Source of the DNA: Achromobacter insolitus
GTDB lineage: Bacteria > Pseudomonadota > Gammaproteobacteria > Burkholderiales > Burkholderiaceae_B
Length of the DNA stretch: 64,000 nucleotides
Reading direction: 5' to 3'
Assembly (NCBI RefSeq): GCF_002209555.1
Contig: NZ_NJIF01000003.1
Location: 124,001-188,000, forward strand
The notes beneath the pieces are model-generated. The model saw nothing but the letters and a program-made list of their open reading frames with translations. It made no database searches and was not told the DNA's origin. Position 1 is the stretch's first letter, and each line of letters opens with the position of its first letter. The position numbers and the translations under genes are program-made. Of this stretch, positions 18,010 through 26,039 are shown one piece after another.

Positions 18010-18168
18010 GTGTTTACCCCAGCACGGACGGCGCGGCCGGGTTGATCCGCCGCCCGCGATCGCCGCCGCGCGCCCTGTTCGGCTGGCCGCAAAGCCGCGC
18101 CGCCGTGTGGTTTGCGCGAAATGCCCGGTCTGCGCGAGCCGAGACCAAAGAAATATTTATACCCCCGT

Positions 18169-18212
18169 ATCGCAACATACGATTGGACGCTCCGCGCCCC
18201 TGACGCTGCAAT
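18169..18212 (+). promoter_or_regulatory. LysR-activated promoter of the first TRAP operon
   Basis: ATC (18169-18171) and GAT (18181-18183) are separated by nine bases, the ATC-N9-GAT form of a LysR box. Its last T begins the -35 hexamer TTGGAC (18183-18188). After 18 bp comes a -10-like TGCAAT (18207-18212). The same elements with the same spacing lie upstream of the hydro-lyase gene at 24949-24992. The 424-bp gap 18010-18433 also holds a short ORF at 18261 and the dctP leader. Confidence 0.7.
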
Positions 18213-18260
18213 GGCGCCACATCAATAACGATCGCCTGGATGCATAAAGCGGGGGAAAGC

Positions 18261-18341
18261 ATGAACCAGCATATGTCCCATTCCCAGACCCGGGCGGCGA
18301 GCCATGCCGCGCAGGCGCGACGCAAGCCGTTGCGCGGCTGA
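18261..18341 (+). CDS. 26-aa small ORF in the TRAP operon leader; possible remnant of a gene start
   Basis: A 26-codon frame, ATG at 18261 to TGA at 18339-18341, lies 48 bp after the -10 element. Its initiation region (GGGGAAAGCATG) closely matches that of the hydro-lyase gene under the twin promoter (GGGGATAGCATG). The peptide is rich in Ala, Arg, His and Gln, with a faint resemblance to hydro-lyase N-termini. It could be a translated leader peptide or the truncated start of a lost hydro-lyase copy. No function is assigned. Confidence 0.3.
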   Translation: MNQHMSHSQTRAASHAAQARRKPLRG

Positions 18342-18433
18342 TCTTCTCCAGACTCTCCGATTGCCACCGCGCGCCGCCAGGATAACGGGATCCGGCGCGC
18401 GGCATACCATCCCGCCAGCTAGGAGTTTTGTCC

Positions 18434-19480
18434 ATGAAAAAGTCGCTAGTTTTCGCCGCCGTCGCCGCCAGCCTGCTCGCTGGCGCGGTACAGGCCCAGG
18501 ATCTGCCCAAGACCCACTTGAAGATCGTGGGAGGCCTGAGCAATCTGACTGCCTACAACGACTACGAAAAGCCGTTCTGGACGAAGACGATTCCCGAGTT
18601 GTCCAAGGGACAGGTCACGGCCGACATCAAGGGCTTCAACGAAATGGGCCTCAAGGGTCCCGAACTGCTGCGCCTGATGTCGCAGGGCGTGGTCGAATTC
18701 GGCACCGCCACCCTGGCGTACTTCGCCAGCGACAACCCCATCAACGAAGCGATCGACCTGGCCGGCCTGGCGCCGGACGTCAAGACCGCGCGCGCGGTGA
18801 CCGACGCGTTTGAACCGGTCTACGCCAAGCTGTATGGCGAGGGCAATAACGTCAAGCTCCTGGGGATCTCCACCTACCCCGCGCAGGTGCTGTTCTGCAA
18901 TGCAGAAATCAAGGGCCTGGCGGACATCAAGGGCAAGAAGGTCCGCACCAGCAGCCGCACCACCGCCGAGTTCGTCGAGGCGCTGGGCGGCTCCAGCGTG
19001 ACCATGGCCTTCGGTGAAGTCGTGCCCGCGCTGCAGAACAAGGTAGTGGATTGCGCCATCACGGGTTCGCTGTCTGGCTATTCCGCCAAGTGGTACGAAG
19101 TGTCTACGCACCTGGTGGCGCTGCCGATCAACTGGAACCAGCAGATCCATGCCGTGAACCAGAAGGCCTGGGACAAGCTTGATCCCAAGGTGCGCACGTT
19201 CCTGCAGACCAATGTGAAGACTCTCGTCGACAACATCTGGGACGCTGCTGCCCGCCAGACGCAGGAAGGCTATGACTGCAACACGGGCGCTGCCGCTTGC
19301 CCGTTCCCGGTCAAGGGCAAGATGGTCCTGGTCCAACCCACGGACGCGGACCGCGCGCTGCTGAAGAAGGTCACTGAGGAGTCCGTGTTGCCCAAGTGGG
19401 CTGCGCGCTGCTCTGCCCAGTGCGTGAAGGACTTCAACGCCACGGTTGGCAAGACGCTGGGCGTGGTCGCTAATAAGTAG
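18434..19480 (+). CDS. TRAP transporter solute-binding protein (DctP family), system 1
   Basis: A 348-aa periplasmic protein with a signal peptide cleaved after VQA (residue 21). AGGAG lies nine bases before the ATG at 18434; a TTG six bases earlier is in frame but was not chosen. The central KGKKVRTSSR carries the conserved Arg that clamps a substrate carboxylate in DctP proteins, followed by the ALGGSSVTM helix. It has six cysteines, four in the C-terminal quarter (YDC, AAC, RCS, QCV), which is unusual for the family and suggests disulfides. It captures an organic acid for the DctQ/DctM pair downstream. Confidence 0.88.
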   Translation: MKKSLVFAAVAASLLAGAVQAQDLPKTHLKIVGGLSNLTAYNDYEKPFWTKTIPELSKGQVTADIKGFNEMGLKGPELLRLMSQGVVEFGTATLAYFASDNPINEAIDLAGLAPDVKTARAVTDAFEPVYAKLYGEGNNVKLLGISTYPAQVLFCNAEIKGLADIKGKKVRTSSRTTAEFVEALGGSSVTMAFGEVVPALQNKVVDCAITGSLSGYSAKWYEVSTHLVALPINWNQQIHAVNQKAWDKLDPKVRTFLQTNVKTLVDNIWDAAARQTQEGYDCNTGAAACPFPVKGKMVLVQPTDADRALLKKVTEESVLPKWAARCSAQCVKDFNATVGKTLGVVANK

Positions 19481-19485
19481 ACCCC

Positions 19486-19630
19486 CCCCCCGAAGCGCTA
19501 GCGCGCTTCCCCCCCAGGGGGGCATGCCTGCGGACCGGCGGAGCCGGATCCGCAAGGTGGGCTCCCCCCGAAGCGCTACCGCGCTTCCCCCCAGGGGGGC
19601 ATGCCTGCGGACCGGCGGAGCCGGATCCGC
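19486..19630. repeat. Two tandem ~78-bp hairpin-rich repeats between dctP and dctQ
   Basis: Two nearly identical units (GAAGCGCT at 19492 and again at 19570, period 78) each contain a GAAGCGC/GCGCTTC stem, a CCCCCC/GGGGGG stem and a longer GCGGACCGG/CCGGATCCGC-type stem. The units differ by a base or two. The AAGGTGGGC-C-run joint between them matches the element at 9048. Together they could form several stable hairpins in the operon mRNA. Confidence 0.85.
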
Positions 19631-19667
19631 GGCATCCCGATTCGGGGGAGAGTTGCTGCAGATGGCA

Positions 19668-19783
19668 GAGCTGGCTTTCGTGGCTACCCGAAGGGAGGCG
19701 CTGTAGAGCGGAGGAGCTGGCTTCGTGGCTACCCGAAGGGGGAGTTGCTGTTGATTGGCGGAGCTGGTTTCGTGGCATTCCTG
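19668..19783. repeat. Three degenerate 46-47-bp tandem repeats before dctQ
   Basis: GAGCTGG starts at 19668, 19714 and 19761, each followed by a TTTCGTGGCTACCCGAAGG-like core that decays in the third copy. The period is not a multiple of three and no gene reads through. With the 78-bp repeats they make up most of the 365-bp dctP-dctQ gap. Confidence 0.75.
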
Positions 19784-19845
19784 TGGGATCGTTCGTTACA
19801 TGGCGGGGAGGGCGATCTGTGCCTGGCCCTGCAAAGGTTTGACTC

Positions 19846-20466
19846 ATGACTCAATCTGAACACTTTCGCCTGCTGGGCGGGCTATTGCGGCGCGCGGAGA
19901 GCTTTTCGCGGCTGGCCGTGTGGGCTGGCGGTGGCCTGACGGTGGCCAGCGTGCTGCTGATTTCGTTTGACGTGCTGGCCCGCAAGTTCCTGGGCTTCAC
20001 GACTGGCGGCGCGGATGAGCTGTCCAGCTACGCATTTGCCATCAGCACCTCCTGGGCGCTGGCCTTTGCCACGCTGCAACGCGCCAACGTGCGCGTGGAC
20101 GTGGTCTATCAATACATGCCGGTGCGCATTGCCGCGGTGCTTGACTGGATTTCCATGGTGGCCTTGTCGGTCTTCATGGTCTACCTCACTTATTACGCGT
20201 TCGAAGTCGTGCAGACGTCCTGGGCGCAGAAATCCGCCGCCAACACGCCGTTGGCGACGCCTTTGTGGATCCCGCAGGGCCTGTGGGCACTGGGCTTGGC
20301 CTGGATGTGCGTCACGGTCGCCCTCATGCTGGCGCGCGCCTCGGCCGCGCTGGTGACAGGCGACGTCGAATTGGTCAAGAGCATCTGCGGCGTGCGTTCG
20401 GCGCAGGAAGAGGCCGACGAGGAAGCCGCCGCCGGCGAGCGCATGGTGAAGGGAGAGACCGCATGA
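19846..20466 (+). CDS. TRAP transporter small permease (DctQ), system 1
   Basis: A 206-aa protein with four hydrophobic segments (near 22-42, 57-77, 99-120 and 145-165), the DctQ topology, and a charged cytoplasmic tail. AAAGG precedes the ATG at 19846. Its stop overlaps the DctM start (ATGA), indicating translational coupling. It pairs with DctM as the membrane part of a sodium-driven organic-acid importer. Confidence 0.9.
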   Translation: MTQSEHFRLLGGLLRRAESFSRLAVWAGGGLTVASVLLISFDVLARKFLGFTTGGADELSSYAFAISTSWALAFATLQRANVRVDVVYQYMPVRIAAVLDWISMVALSVFMVYLTYYAFEVVQTSWAQKSAANTPLATPLWIPQGLWALGLAWMCVTVALMLARASAALVTGDVELVKSICGVRSAQEEADEEAAAGERMVKGETA

Positions 20467-21746
20467 TTTCCACCGCATTGATTCTGCTCCTGGTGCTGAT
20501 CGGCCTGTCCATCCCGGTGGGCGCGGCGCTGGGCGTGCTGGGCCTGATCCTGGACCCGCTGTTCTCCATGTTGCCGTTGACGCGCGCGATCGGGGAGGTC
20601 TCCTGGAGCACCAACAATGAATTCCTGCTGGTCGCGATTCCGCTGTTCATCATGCTGGGCGAGGTGCTGTTGCGCGCAGGTTTCGCCGAACGCATGTATG
20701 GCGCAATGAGCCTGTGGCTGTCCTGGCTGCCGGGCGGGCTGATGCATGCGAATATCGGTGCGTCGACGCTGTTTTCGGCCACTTCCGGCTCCAGCGTCGC
20801 GACGGCCGCGACCGTGGGCACCGTGGCCATTCCGCAGATCCGCAAGTACGGCTACAACGAACCGCTCTTCCTGGGCAGCCTGGCCGCGGGTGGCACGCTG
20901 GGCATCCTGATCCCGCCTTCGATCAACCTGGTCATCTACGGCGTGCTGACGAACTCGTCGGTGCCCAAGCTGTATCTGGCCGGCATCATTCCGGGTTTCG
21001 CGATGGCGGCGCTGTTCATGTTGACGGTGGTCATCGCCTGTGTCGCCAAGCCATCCTGGGGCGGCAAGAAAATCCAGGCGACCTGGGGCCAGCGGATGGC
21101 CAGCCTGGTCCACCTGGCGCCGCCCATGGGGATCTTCTTCCTGGTGGTGGGCTCCATCTATGCGGGCCTGGCCACGCCCACCGAGGCGGCCGCGTTGGGC
21201 GTGCTGGGGGCCTTCATCCTGGCGGCCTGGTTCCGGCGCCTGTCGTGGTCCATGTTGCGCGAGGTGATGGAAGGCACCATGCGGTCCACGGCCATGATCA
21301 TGCTGATCGTGGTGGCGGCGAGCTTCCTGAACTTTGTCATGTCCGCGACCGGCCTGACCGACGCGCTGACGAAGTCGATCACCGGCCTGGGCCTGTCGCC
21401 CGGATGGATGCTGCTGATCGTGGTGATTTTCTACCTGGTGCTGGGGTGCTTCATGGAAACGCTGTCCATGATGATCACGACCATCCCCATCGTGGCGCCC
21501 ATCATGATCGGCCTGGGTTTCGACCCCATCTGGCTGGGTATCGTCATCATCATCCTGGTCGAGGCCGCGCTGATCACTCCTCCCGTCGGACTGAACCTGT
21601 TCGTCGTCCAGAGCCTGCGCAAGAGCGGCTCCATGAGCGCGGTCATTGTCGGCAGCCTGCCGTTCGTGGCGGCCATGTTCGTGATGCTGGCGTTGCTGGC
21701 GTTCTGGCCGGACGTGGCGCTGTGGCTGCCACGCGTGTTCGGTTGA
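20463..21746 (+). CDS. TRAP transporter large permease (DctM), system 1
   Basis: A 427-aa protein with about 12 membrane segments and typical DctM features: the early FLLVAIPLFIMLGE helix, the SGSSVATAATVGTVAIP loop and the ITPPVGLNLFVVQ stretch near the C-terminus. The ATG at 20463 overlaps the dctQ stop; the longer frame reaching back to 20265 lies inside dctQ. It forms the ion-coupled channel of the transporter. Confidence 0.92.
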   Translation: MISTALILLLVLIGLSIPVGAALGVLGLILDPLFSMLPLTRAIGEVSWSTNNEFLLVAIPLFIMLGEVLLRAGFAERMYGAMSLWLSWLPGGLMHANIGASTLFSATSGSSVATAATVGTVAIPQIRKYGYNEPLFLGSLAAGGTLGILIPPSINLVIYGVLTNSSVPKLYLAGIIPGFAMAALFMLTVVIACVAKPSWGGKKIQATWGQRMASLVHLAPPMGIFFLVVGSIYAGLATPTEAAALGVLGAFILAAWFRRLSWSMLREVMEGTMRSTAMIMLIVVAASFLNFVMSATGLTDALTKSITGLGLSPGWMLLIVVIFYLVLGCFMETLSMMITTIPIVAPIMIGLGFDPIWLGIVIIILVEAALITPPVGLNLFVVQSLRKSGSMSAVIVGSLPFVAAMFVMLALLAFWPDVALWLPRVFG

Positions 21747-21819
21747 TTTTCATTTTCCAGAGATTCCGGGGCGCGGAAATCCGCCGCGCCTTTCCTTTCC
21801 TTGTTTCCGCAGGACAGAT

Positions 21820-22503
21820 ATGAAAGCCGTATTCCAGATCGAAGACTCGCAACCGCGCCAGGTGGAAGTCGAGTTCGACACCCTTATCGTTGCCGGCTGG
21901 GCCGGACGCGACATCGCCGCGATCGAACATCACATTGAAGAACTGGCCGCCATCGGCGTGCCGCGCCCCAGCAGCGTGCCGCTGTACTACCGCATCGCCG
22001 ATAACCAACTGACCCAGAAAGAAACCGTGCAGGCCCTGGGCGAGGAATCGTCGGGCGAAGTCGAAACCTTTGTGTTCTCGGTGGATGGCGAGATGTACGT
22101 CAGCATCGCCTCCGACCATACCGATCGCAAGCTGGAGACCTACAGCGTCGCGATGTCCAAGCAAGTCTGCGTCAAGCCGCTGGCGGGCAGCGCCTGGCGC
22201 CTGGCCGACGTGGCCGATTACTGGGACGAGCTCATCATCCGTTCCTATATTGTCGAGAATGGCGTGGAAGTGCTGTACCAAGAGGGCCCGCTGGCGTCGT
22301 TGCGCACCCCGCAGGATCTGGTTGCCGGCTATACCGGCGGCGCGGCGGTGCTGCCGGCGGGCGCCGGCATGACCTGCGGCACCGTGGGGGCGATTGGCGG
22401 TATCCGTCCTTCCGTCGACTTCACGATGGAACTGCACGACCCGCGGCGTCAGCGCACCCTGCGGCACCGCTATCATGTCGAGACGCTGCCCGTGGTGGCC
22501 TGA
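21820..22503 (+). CDS. DUF2848 family protein
   Basis: A 227-aa soluble protein with no signal peptide, which I recognise as DUF2848, a family related in fold to fumarylacetoacetate hydrolases. Family hallmarks visible are the early DTLIVAGWAGRD segment, the SDHTDRKLE segment near the middle and the GAGMTCGTVGAIGGI loop near 183-197. AGGA precedes the ATG at 21820. It sits between the TRAP permease and an amidase on one strand, so it probably acts on the imported compound or its amidase product. The reaction is unknown. Confidence 0.75.
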   Translation: MKAVFQIEDSQPRQVEVEFDTLIVAGWAGRDIAAIEHHIEELAAIGVPRPSSVPLYYRIADNQLTQKETVQALGEESSGEVETFVFSVDGEMYVSIASDHTDRKLETYSVAMSKQVCVKPLAGSAWRLADVADYWDELIIRSYIVENGVEVLYQEGPLASLRTPQDLVAGYTGGAAVLPAGAGMTCGTVGAIGGIRPSVDFTMELHDPRRQRTLRHRYHVETLPVVA

Positions 22504-22581
22504 TTCCGGCTCCCCGGCGCCGATCGCCAGGCGCGCCCGCGGGCGCGCCCGTTTGCACTCATGCCGCAAGGCGGCACTAGG

Positions 22582-23937
22582 ATGACTATGGTTTCGACTC
22601 TGAATGATCTGACCCTGGCCCTGCAAGAGGGCCGCAGCAGCTCCGTGGAACTGACGCAGGCGGCGCTGGCCCGCGCCCAGGACGATGCGGGCGAGGGCGC
22701 CCGCGCGTTCACGCGGCTGTATGCCGAATCGGCGCTGGCGCAGGCACAGGCCTCGGACACGCTGCGGGCGGCGGGCATCGTCCGCTCGGCCATCGACGGA
22801 TTGCCCATCAGCATCAAGGACCTGTTCGACGTCGAAGGCGAGACCACGATGGCGGGCTCGGTGGCGCGAGAAGGCGAGCCGGCGGCGGATGCCGACGCCG
22901 AAGTTGTGCGTCGTCTGGTGGCGGCGGGCGCGGTCATCATCGGCCGCACCAATATGACCGAATTCGCGTATTCCGGCCTGGGCATCAATCCGCACTACGG
23001 CACGCCTCTGAACCCCTACGACCGCGCCACTGGCCGCATTCCTGGCGGTTCATCCTCGGGCGCCGCCGTGTCGGTTTCCGACGGCATGGCCGTCGCGGCC
23101 ATCGGCTCGGATACCGGCGGCTCGGTGCGCATTCCGGCCGCGCTGTGCGGCCTGACCGGCTTCAAGCCCAGCGCCTGGCGCGTCTCCATGGAAGGGGTGC
23201 TGCCGCTGTCGGCCAATCTGGATTCCATCGGCCCCATTGCCGCCAGTGTGCGTTGTTGCGCCGAACTGGACGCGATCCTCTCGGGGGATGGCGGCCCGGT
23301 TCCGGAAGCTGCCGTCCTGCGTGGGCTGCGCCTGGCCATCCCGACCACGCTGGCGCTGGACGCCATGGACAAGCACGTCGCGGACAGCTTCGCGGCTGCG
23401 GTGGCGCGCCTGAAGACTGCCGGCGCGCAGATCGACGAGATTCCGATTCCGGAGTTCGCGGAACTCGCGGCAATCAACGCCAAGGGCGGTTTCACCGCTG
23501 CCGAGGCCTGGGCCTGGCATCGCGACCTGATCGCCCGCGCGGGCAAGCGCTACGACCCGCGCGTGGTGTCGCGGATCATGCGCGGCAAGGACATGAGCGC
23601 GGCCGACTACCTGGATCTGCTGGACGCGCGCGAAGCCTGGGTCGCGGCGGTGGACCGCCGCATCGCAGGCTACGATGCCCTGATCATGCCCACCACGCCG
23701 ATCGTGGCGCCGGCGGTCGCTGACCTGCAGGCTTCGGACGACGCCTATTACGCAGCCAACGGGCTCATCCTGCGCAATCCCACGCTGATCAATTTCCTGG
23801 ATGGCTGCGCGCTGTCGCTGCCTTGCCACGCGCCGGGCACGGCGCCGGTGGGCCTGATGATCGCGGGCAGCAATGGCACGGACCGCCGCATCCTGGGCAT
23901 CGGGCTGGCGGTGGAAGCGTTGTACGCTGGCCAGTGA
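22582..23937 (+). CDS. Amidase (amidase-signature family)
   Basis: A 451-aa enzyme. The Ser-cisSer-Lys triad is visible: Lys79 in PISIKD, the cis-Ser in PGGSSSG near 158, and the nucleophile Ser181 in DTGGSVR. It hydrolyses a carboxamide to acid and ammonia (or amine) in the cytoplasm. The in-frame ATG at 22561 is also possible; 22582 has an AAGG ten bases upstream. Last gene of the TRAP-DUF2848-amidase group, so its substrate is probably what the TRAP system imports. It is not GatA: no gatB or gatC is nearby. Confidence 0.88.
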   Translation: MTMVSTLNDLTLALQEGRSSSVELTQAALARAQDDAGEGARAFTRLYAESALAQAQASDTLRAAGIVRSAIDGLPISIKDLFDVEGETTMAGSVAREGEPAADADAEVVRRLVAAGAVIIGRTNMTEFAYSGLGINPHYGTPLNPYDRATGRIPGGSSSGAAVSVSDGMAVAAIGSDTGGSVRIPAALCGLTGFKPSAWRVSMEGVLPLSANLDSIGPIAASVRCCAELDAILSGDGGPVPEAAVLRGLRLAIPTTLALDAMDKHVADSFAAAVARLKTAGAQIDEIPIPEFAELAAINAKGGFTAAEAWAWHRDLIARAGKRYDPRVVSRIMRGKDMSAADYLDLLDAREAWVAAVDRRIAGYDALIMPTTPIVAPAVADLQASDDAYYAANGLILRNPTLINFLDGCALSLPCHAPGTAPVGLMIAGSNGTDRRILGIGLAVEALYAGQ

Positions 23938-24014
23938 TCCGAGGCGGGGCGGTCCGCAGCCGCCGGACCGTCCCGGGCGCTAAGATGGCGGCTGCATAGC
24001 CGGATGCCGCCGCC

Positions 24015-24920
24015 ATGATCGATCTGCGCAACATCGAGACGTTCTTCTGGGTCGCCACCCTGGGCGGGTTCCGGGCGGCCGCCGAAAAGCTTAACGCGAC
24101 CCAGCCCGCCATTTCGCAGCGCATCGCCTCGCTGGAATCCGACTTGGGCGTGCGCCTGTTCGACCGCGACACGCGCGGCATCAAACTGACCGGCAAGGGG
24201 CGCGAACTGCTGTCGCACGCCGAGCGCATGCTGCAGATGCGGCGAGACATGCAAGAGGCCGCGCGGGCCAAAAGCGTCATGAGCGGCATGCTCAGGCTGG
24301 GGGTATCGGAAACCATCGTCCATACCTGGCTGCCGACGTTGATGGAATACCTGCACGATGCCTATCCGGCGCTGATGGTGGAGATCCAGGTGGATACGAC
24401 CACGGTGCTGAAGACGCAGCTTGCCTCGCGCCAGATCGATCTGGCCTTTCTGCTTGGGCCGATGGAAGAGCCCCGCATCGAGAACCTCTATCTTTGCAAC
24501 TACCCTTTGTCCTGGGTGGCAAGCCCCAAGCTCAAGGTCGGGCGGCAGCCGATCCCGCTGAAGCGCCTGGCCGAATGGCCCGTCATCACCTATCCGTCCA
24601 CGACCGATCCGCATCGCGCGGTGCGCCAGCTGTTGCAACAGGCTGGCGTGGAAGCGCCGCGCATGTACGGCAGTTCCGCGTTAAGCGTCATCGTGCGGAT
24701 GGCGCGCGACGGCATCGGCACCGCAGTCATCGCGCCGGTAATCCTGCACAAGGAACTCGCGCAGGGCGAGCTGCGCATCCTGGACGTCAAGGCCCCGGCC
24801 TTGCCGCCACTGCATTACACCGCCTGCTGGATGCAGGGGCCGGACAGCCAGATCCCGCGCGCGGTGGCCGAGGCCGCCCAGCAAATTGCGCGTGAAGAGG
24901 CATTGCGCCATCCGGCATAA
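24015..24920 (+). CDS. LysR-family transcriptional regulator, paralogue 2
   Basis: A 301-aa regulator, a close paralogue of that at 17104. The DNA-binding helices (GGFRAAAEKLNATQPAISQRI) are nearly identical, which fits the near-identical operator sequences downstream of each gene. The effector domain is also similar (SRQIDLAFLLGP, RMYGSS), so related ligands are expected. It lies 28 bp before the ATC-N9-GAT promoter of the hydro-lyase/ABC importer genes. The two regulators may cross-regulate. Confidence 0.9.
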   Translation: MIDLRNIETFFWVATLGGFRAAAEKLNATQPAISQRIASLESDLGVRLFDRDTRGIKLTGKGRELLSHAERMLQMRRDMQEAARAKSVMSGMLRLGVSETIVHTWLPTLMEYLHDAYPALMVEIQVDTTTVLKTQLASRQIDLAFLLGPMEEPRIENLYLCNYPLSWVASPKLKVGRQPIPLKRLAEWPVITYPSTTDPHRAVRQLLQQAGVEAPRMYGSSALSVIVRMARDGIGTAVIAPVILHKELAQGELRILDVKAPALPPLHYTACWMQGPDSQIPRAVAEAAQQIAREEALRHPA

Positions 24921-24948
24921 CCCTGATAAGGAATTTTGATCGGGGTCT

Positions 24949-24992
24949 ATCGCAACTTGTGATTGGACGCTGGCCTGAGGTTCCTGTGCAAT
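24949..24992 (+). promoter_or_regulatory. LysR-activated promoter of the hydro-lyase/ABC importer group
   Basis: ATC-N9-GAT (24949-24963) is nearly a full dyad (ATCGCAA, C, TTGTGAT). Its end overlaps -35 TTGGAC (24963-24968), followed by 18 bp and TGCAAT (24987-24992). Spacing and most box bases equal those at 18169-18212. The -10 element covers an in-frame ATG at 24991, which rules that ATG out as the hydro-lyase start. Confidence 0.7.
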
Positions 24993-25026
24993 GTCCCCAT
25001 ACCTGCATCATCATCAAGGGGATAGC

Positions 25027-25833
25027 ATGCAAACGAAACCCGCGGCGCGCGCCAGCGTCGAATTGGCCCGGCAGGCGCGTATGGACGCGCGCAGCGGCAA
25101 GCTGACCGGCCCCACGGCGAACCTCGCGCCGGGCCACGTTCAGGCCAACCTCGCTATCCTGCCGCGCGCGCTGGCAGCGGATTTCCTGCATTTCTGCCAG
25201 CGCAATCCCAAGCCTTGTCCCTTGCTGGCCATGTCCGAGCCGGGTGACCCGGCCTTGCCGGAACTGGGATACGACATCGACATACGTACCGACATTCCGC
25301 GCTATCGCGTATGGCAGAACGGTGAGCTGGTCGCCGAGCCTGCCGACGTGCGCGACATCTGGCGCGATGATCTGGTGTCGTTCCTGATCGGCTGTTCGTT
25401 TTCTTTCGAGGAAGCGATGCTGGACAACGGTTTGCCTGTGCGTCACATCGAACAGGGCTGCAATGTGCCTATGTACCGCACCAGCATTCCGACCCATGCC
25501 GCAGGCGTATTCGGCGGTCCGCTCGTCGTGTCCATGCGTCCCTTGAAGGCGGCGGACGCCATCCGCGCCATCCAGGTGACTTCGCGTTTTCCCTCGGTCC
25601 ATGGCGCGCCGGTGCACCTCGGCGACCCCGCGTTGATCGGTATTGCCGACATCAACCGCCCGGACTATGGTGATCCGGTGGAAATACGCGAAGGCGAAAT
25701 GCCGGTGTTCTGGGCTTGTGGGGTGACGCCGCAGTCGGTGGTCGCAGCGGTCAGGCCGGAATTCTGCATTACGCATGCACCGGGGCACATGCTGGTCACG
25801 GATCTCATCAATAGCCGGATGGCCGTGTTCTGA
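25027..25833 (+). CDS. Putative hydro-lyase, DUF1445/D-glutamate cyclase family
   Basis: A 268-aa cytoplasmic protein. Family hallmarks are [20 protein letters not shown] near the N-terminus, [14 protein letters not shown] in the middle, NVPMYRT, and the late WACGVTPQ and ITHAPGHM segments. The mammalian homologue (DGLUCY) converts D-glutamate to 5-oxo-D-proline; bacterial members are often labelled hydro-lyases without proof. The start at 25027 is preceded by AAGGGGAT and lies after the promoter. It is placed between LysR paralogue 2 and a Liv-type importer. Confidence 0.82.
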   Translation: MQTKPAARASVELARQARMDARSGKLTGPTANLAPGHVQANLAILPRALAADFLHFCQRNPKPCPLLAMSEPGDPALPELGYDIDIRTDIPRYRVWQNGELVAEPADVRDIWRDDLVSFLIGCSFSFEEAMLDNGLPVRHIEQGCNVPMYRTSIPTHAAGVFGGPLVVSMRPLKAADAIRAIQVTSRFPSVHGAPVHLGDPALIGIADINRPDYGDPVEIREGEMPVFWACGVTPQSVVAAVRPEFCITHAPGHMLVTDLINSRMAVF

Positions 25834-26039
25834 CCATCCTCACGCTTTCCCCGTAGCGCACGGCGGAAGCGGACCCGAATCGTATTTGCGCTGCTGTAAC
25901 AGTTGTGCCACCAAAACGATCCATCAAAGGACAAGGGGAAATGGCGACAACCGCTTTGAATCTGGGGCCGTCCGGCTTGCCGGAGGGTTTCGTGCTGCAT
26001 TGTTTTCACACCTAGCCTGTTCAACCCAGGAGTCCAGTT

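Noticed and set aside
19481..19845. CRISPR-like array in the dctP-dctQ gap
   Set aside because: Only two and three copies of long, adjacent, spacer-free repeats are present; these are tandem repeats, and no cas gene is nearby.
24991..25026. Hydro-lyase translation starting at the ATG at 24991
   Set aside because: That ATG is inside the -10 element of the promoter, so it would not be in the transcript; the ATG at 25027 has a good ribosome-binding site.
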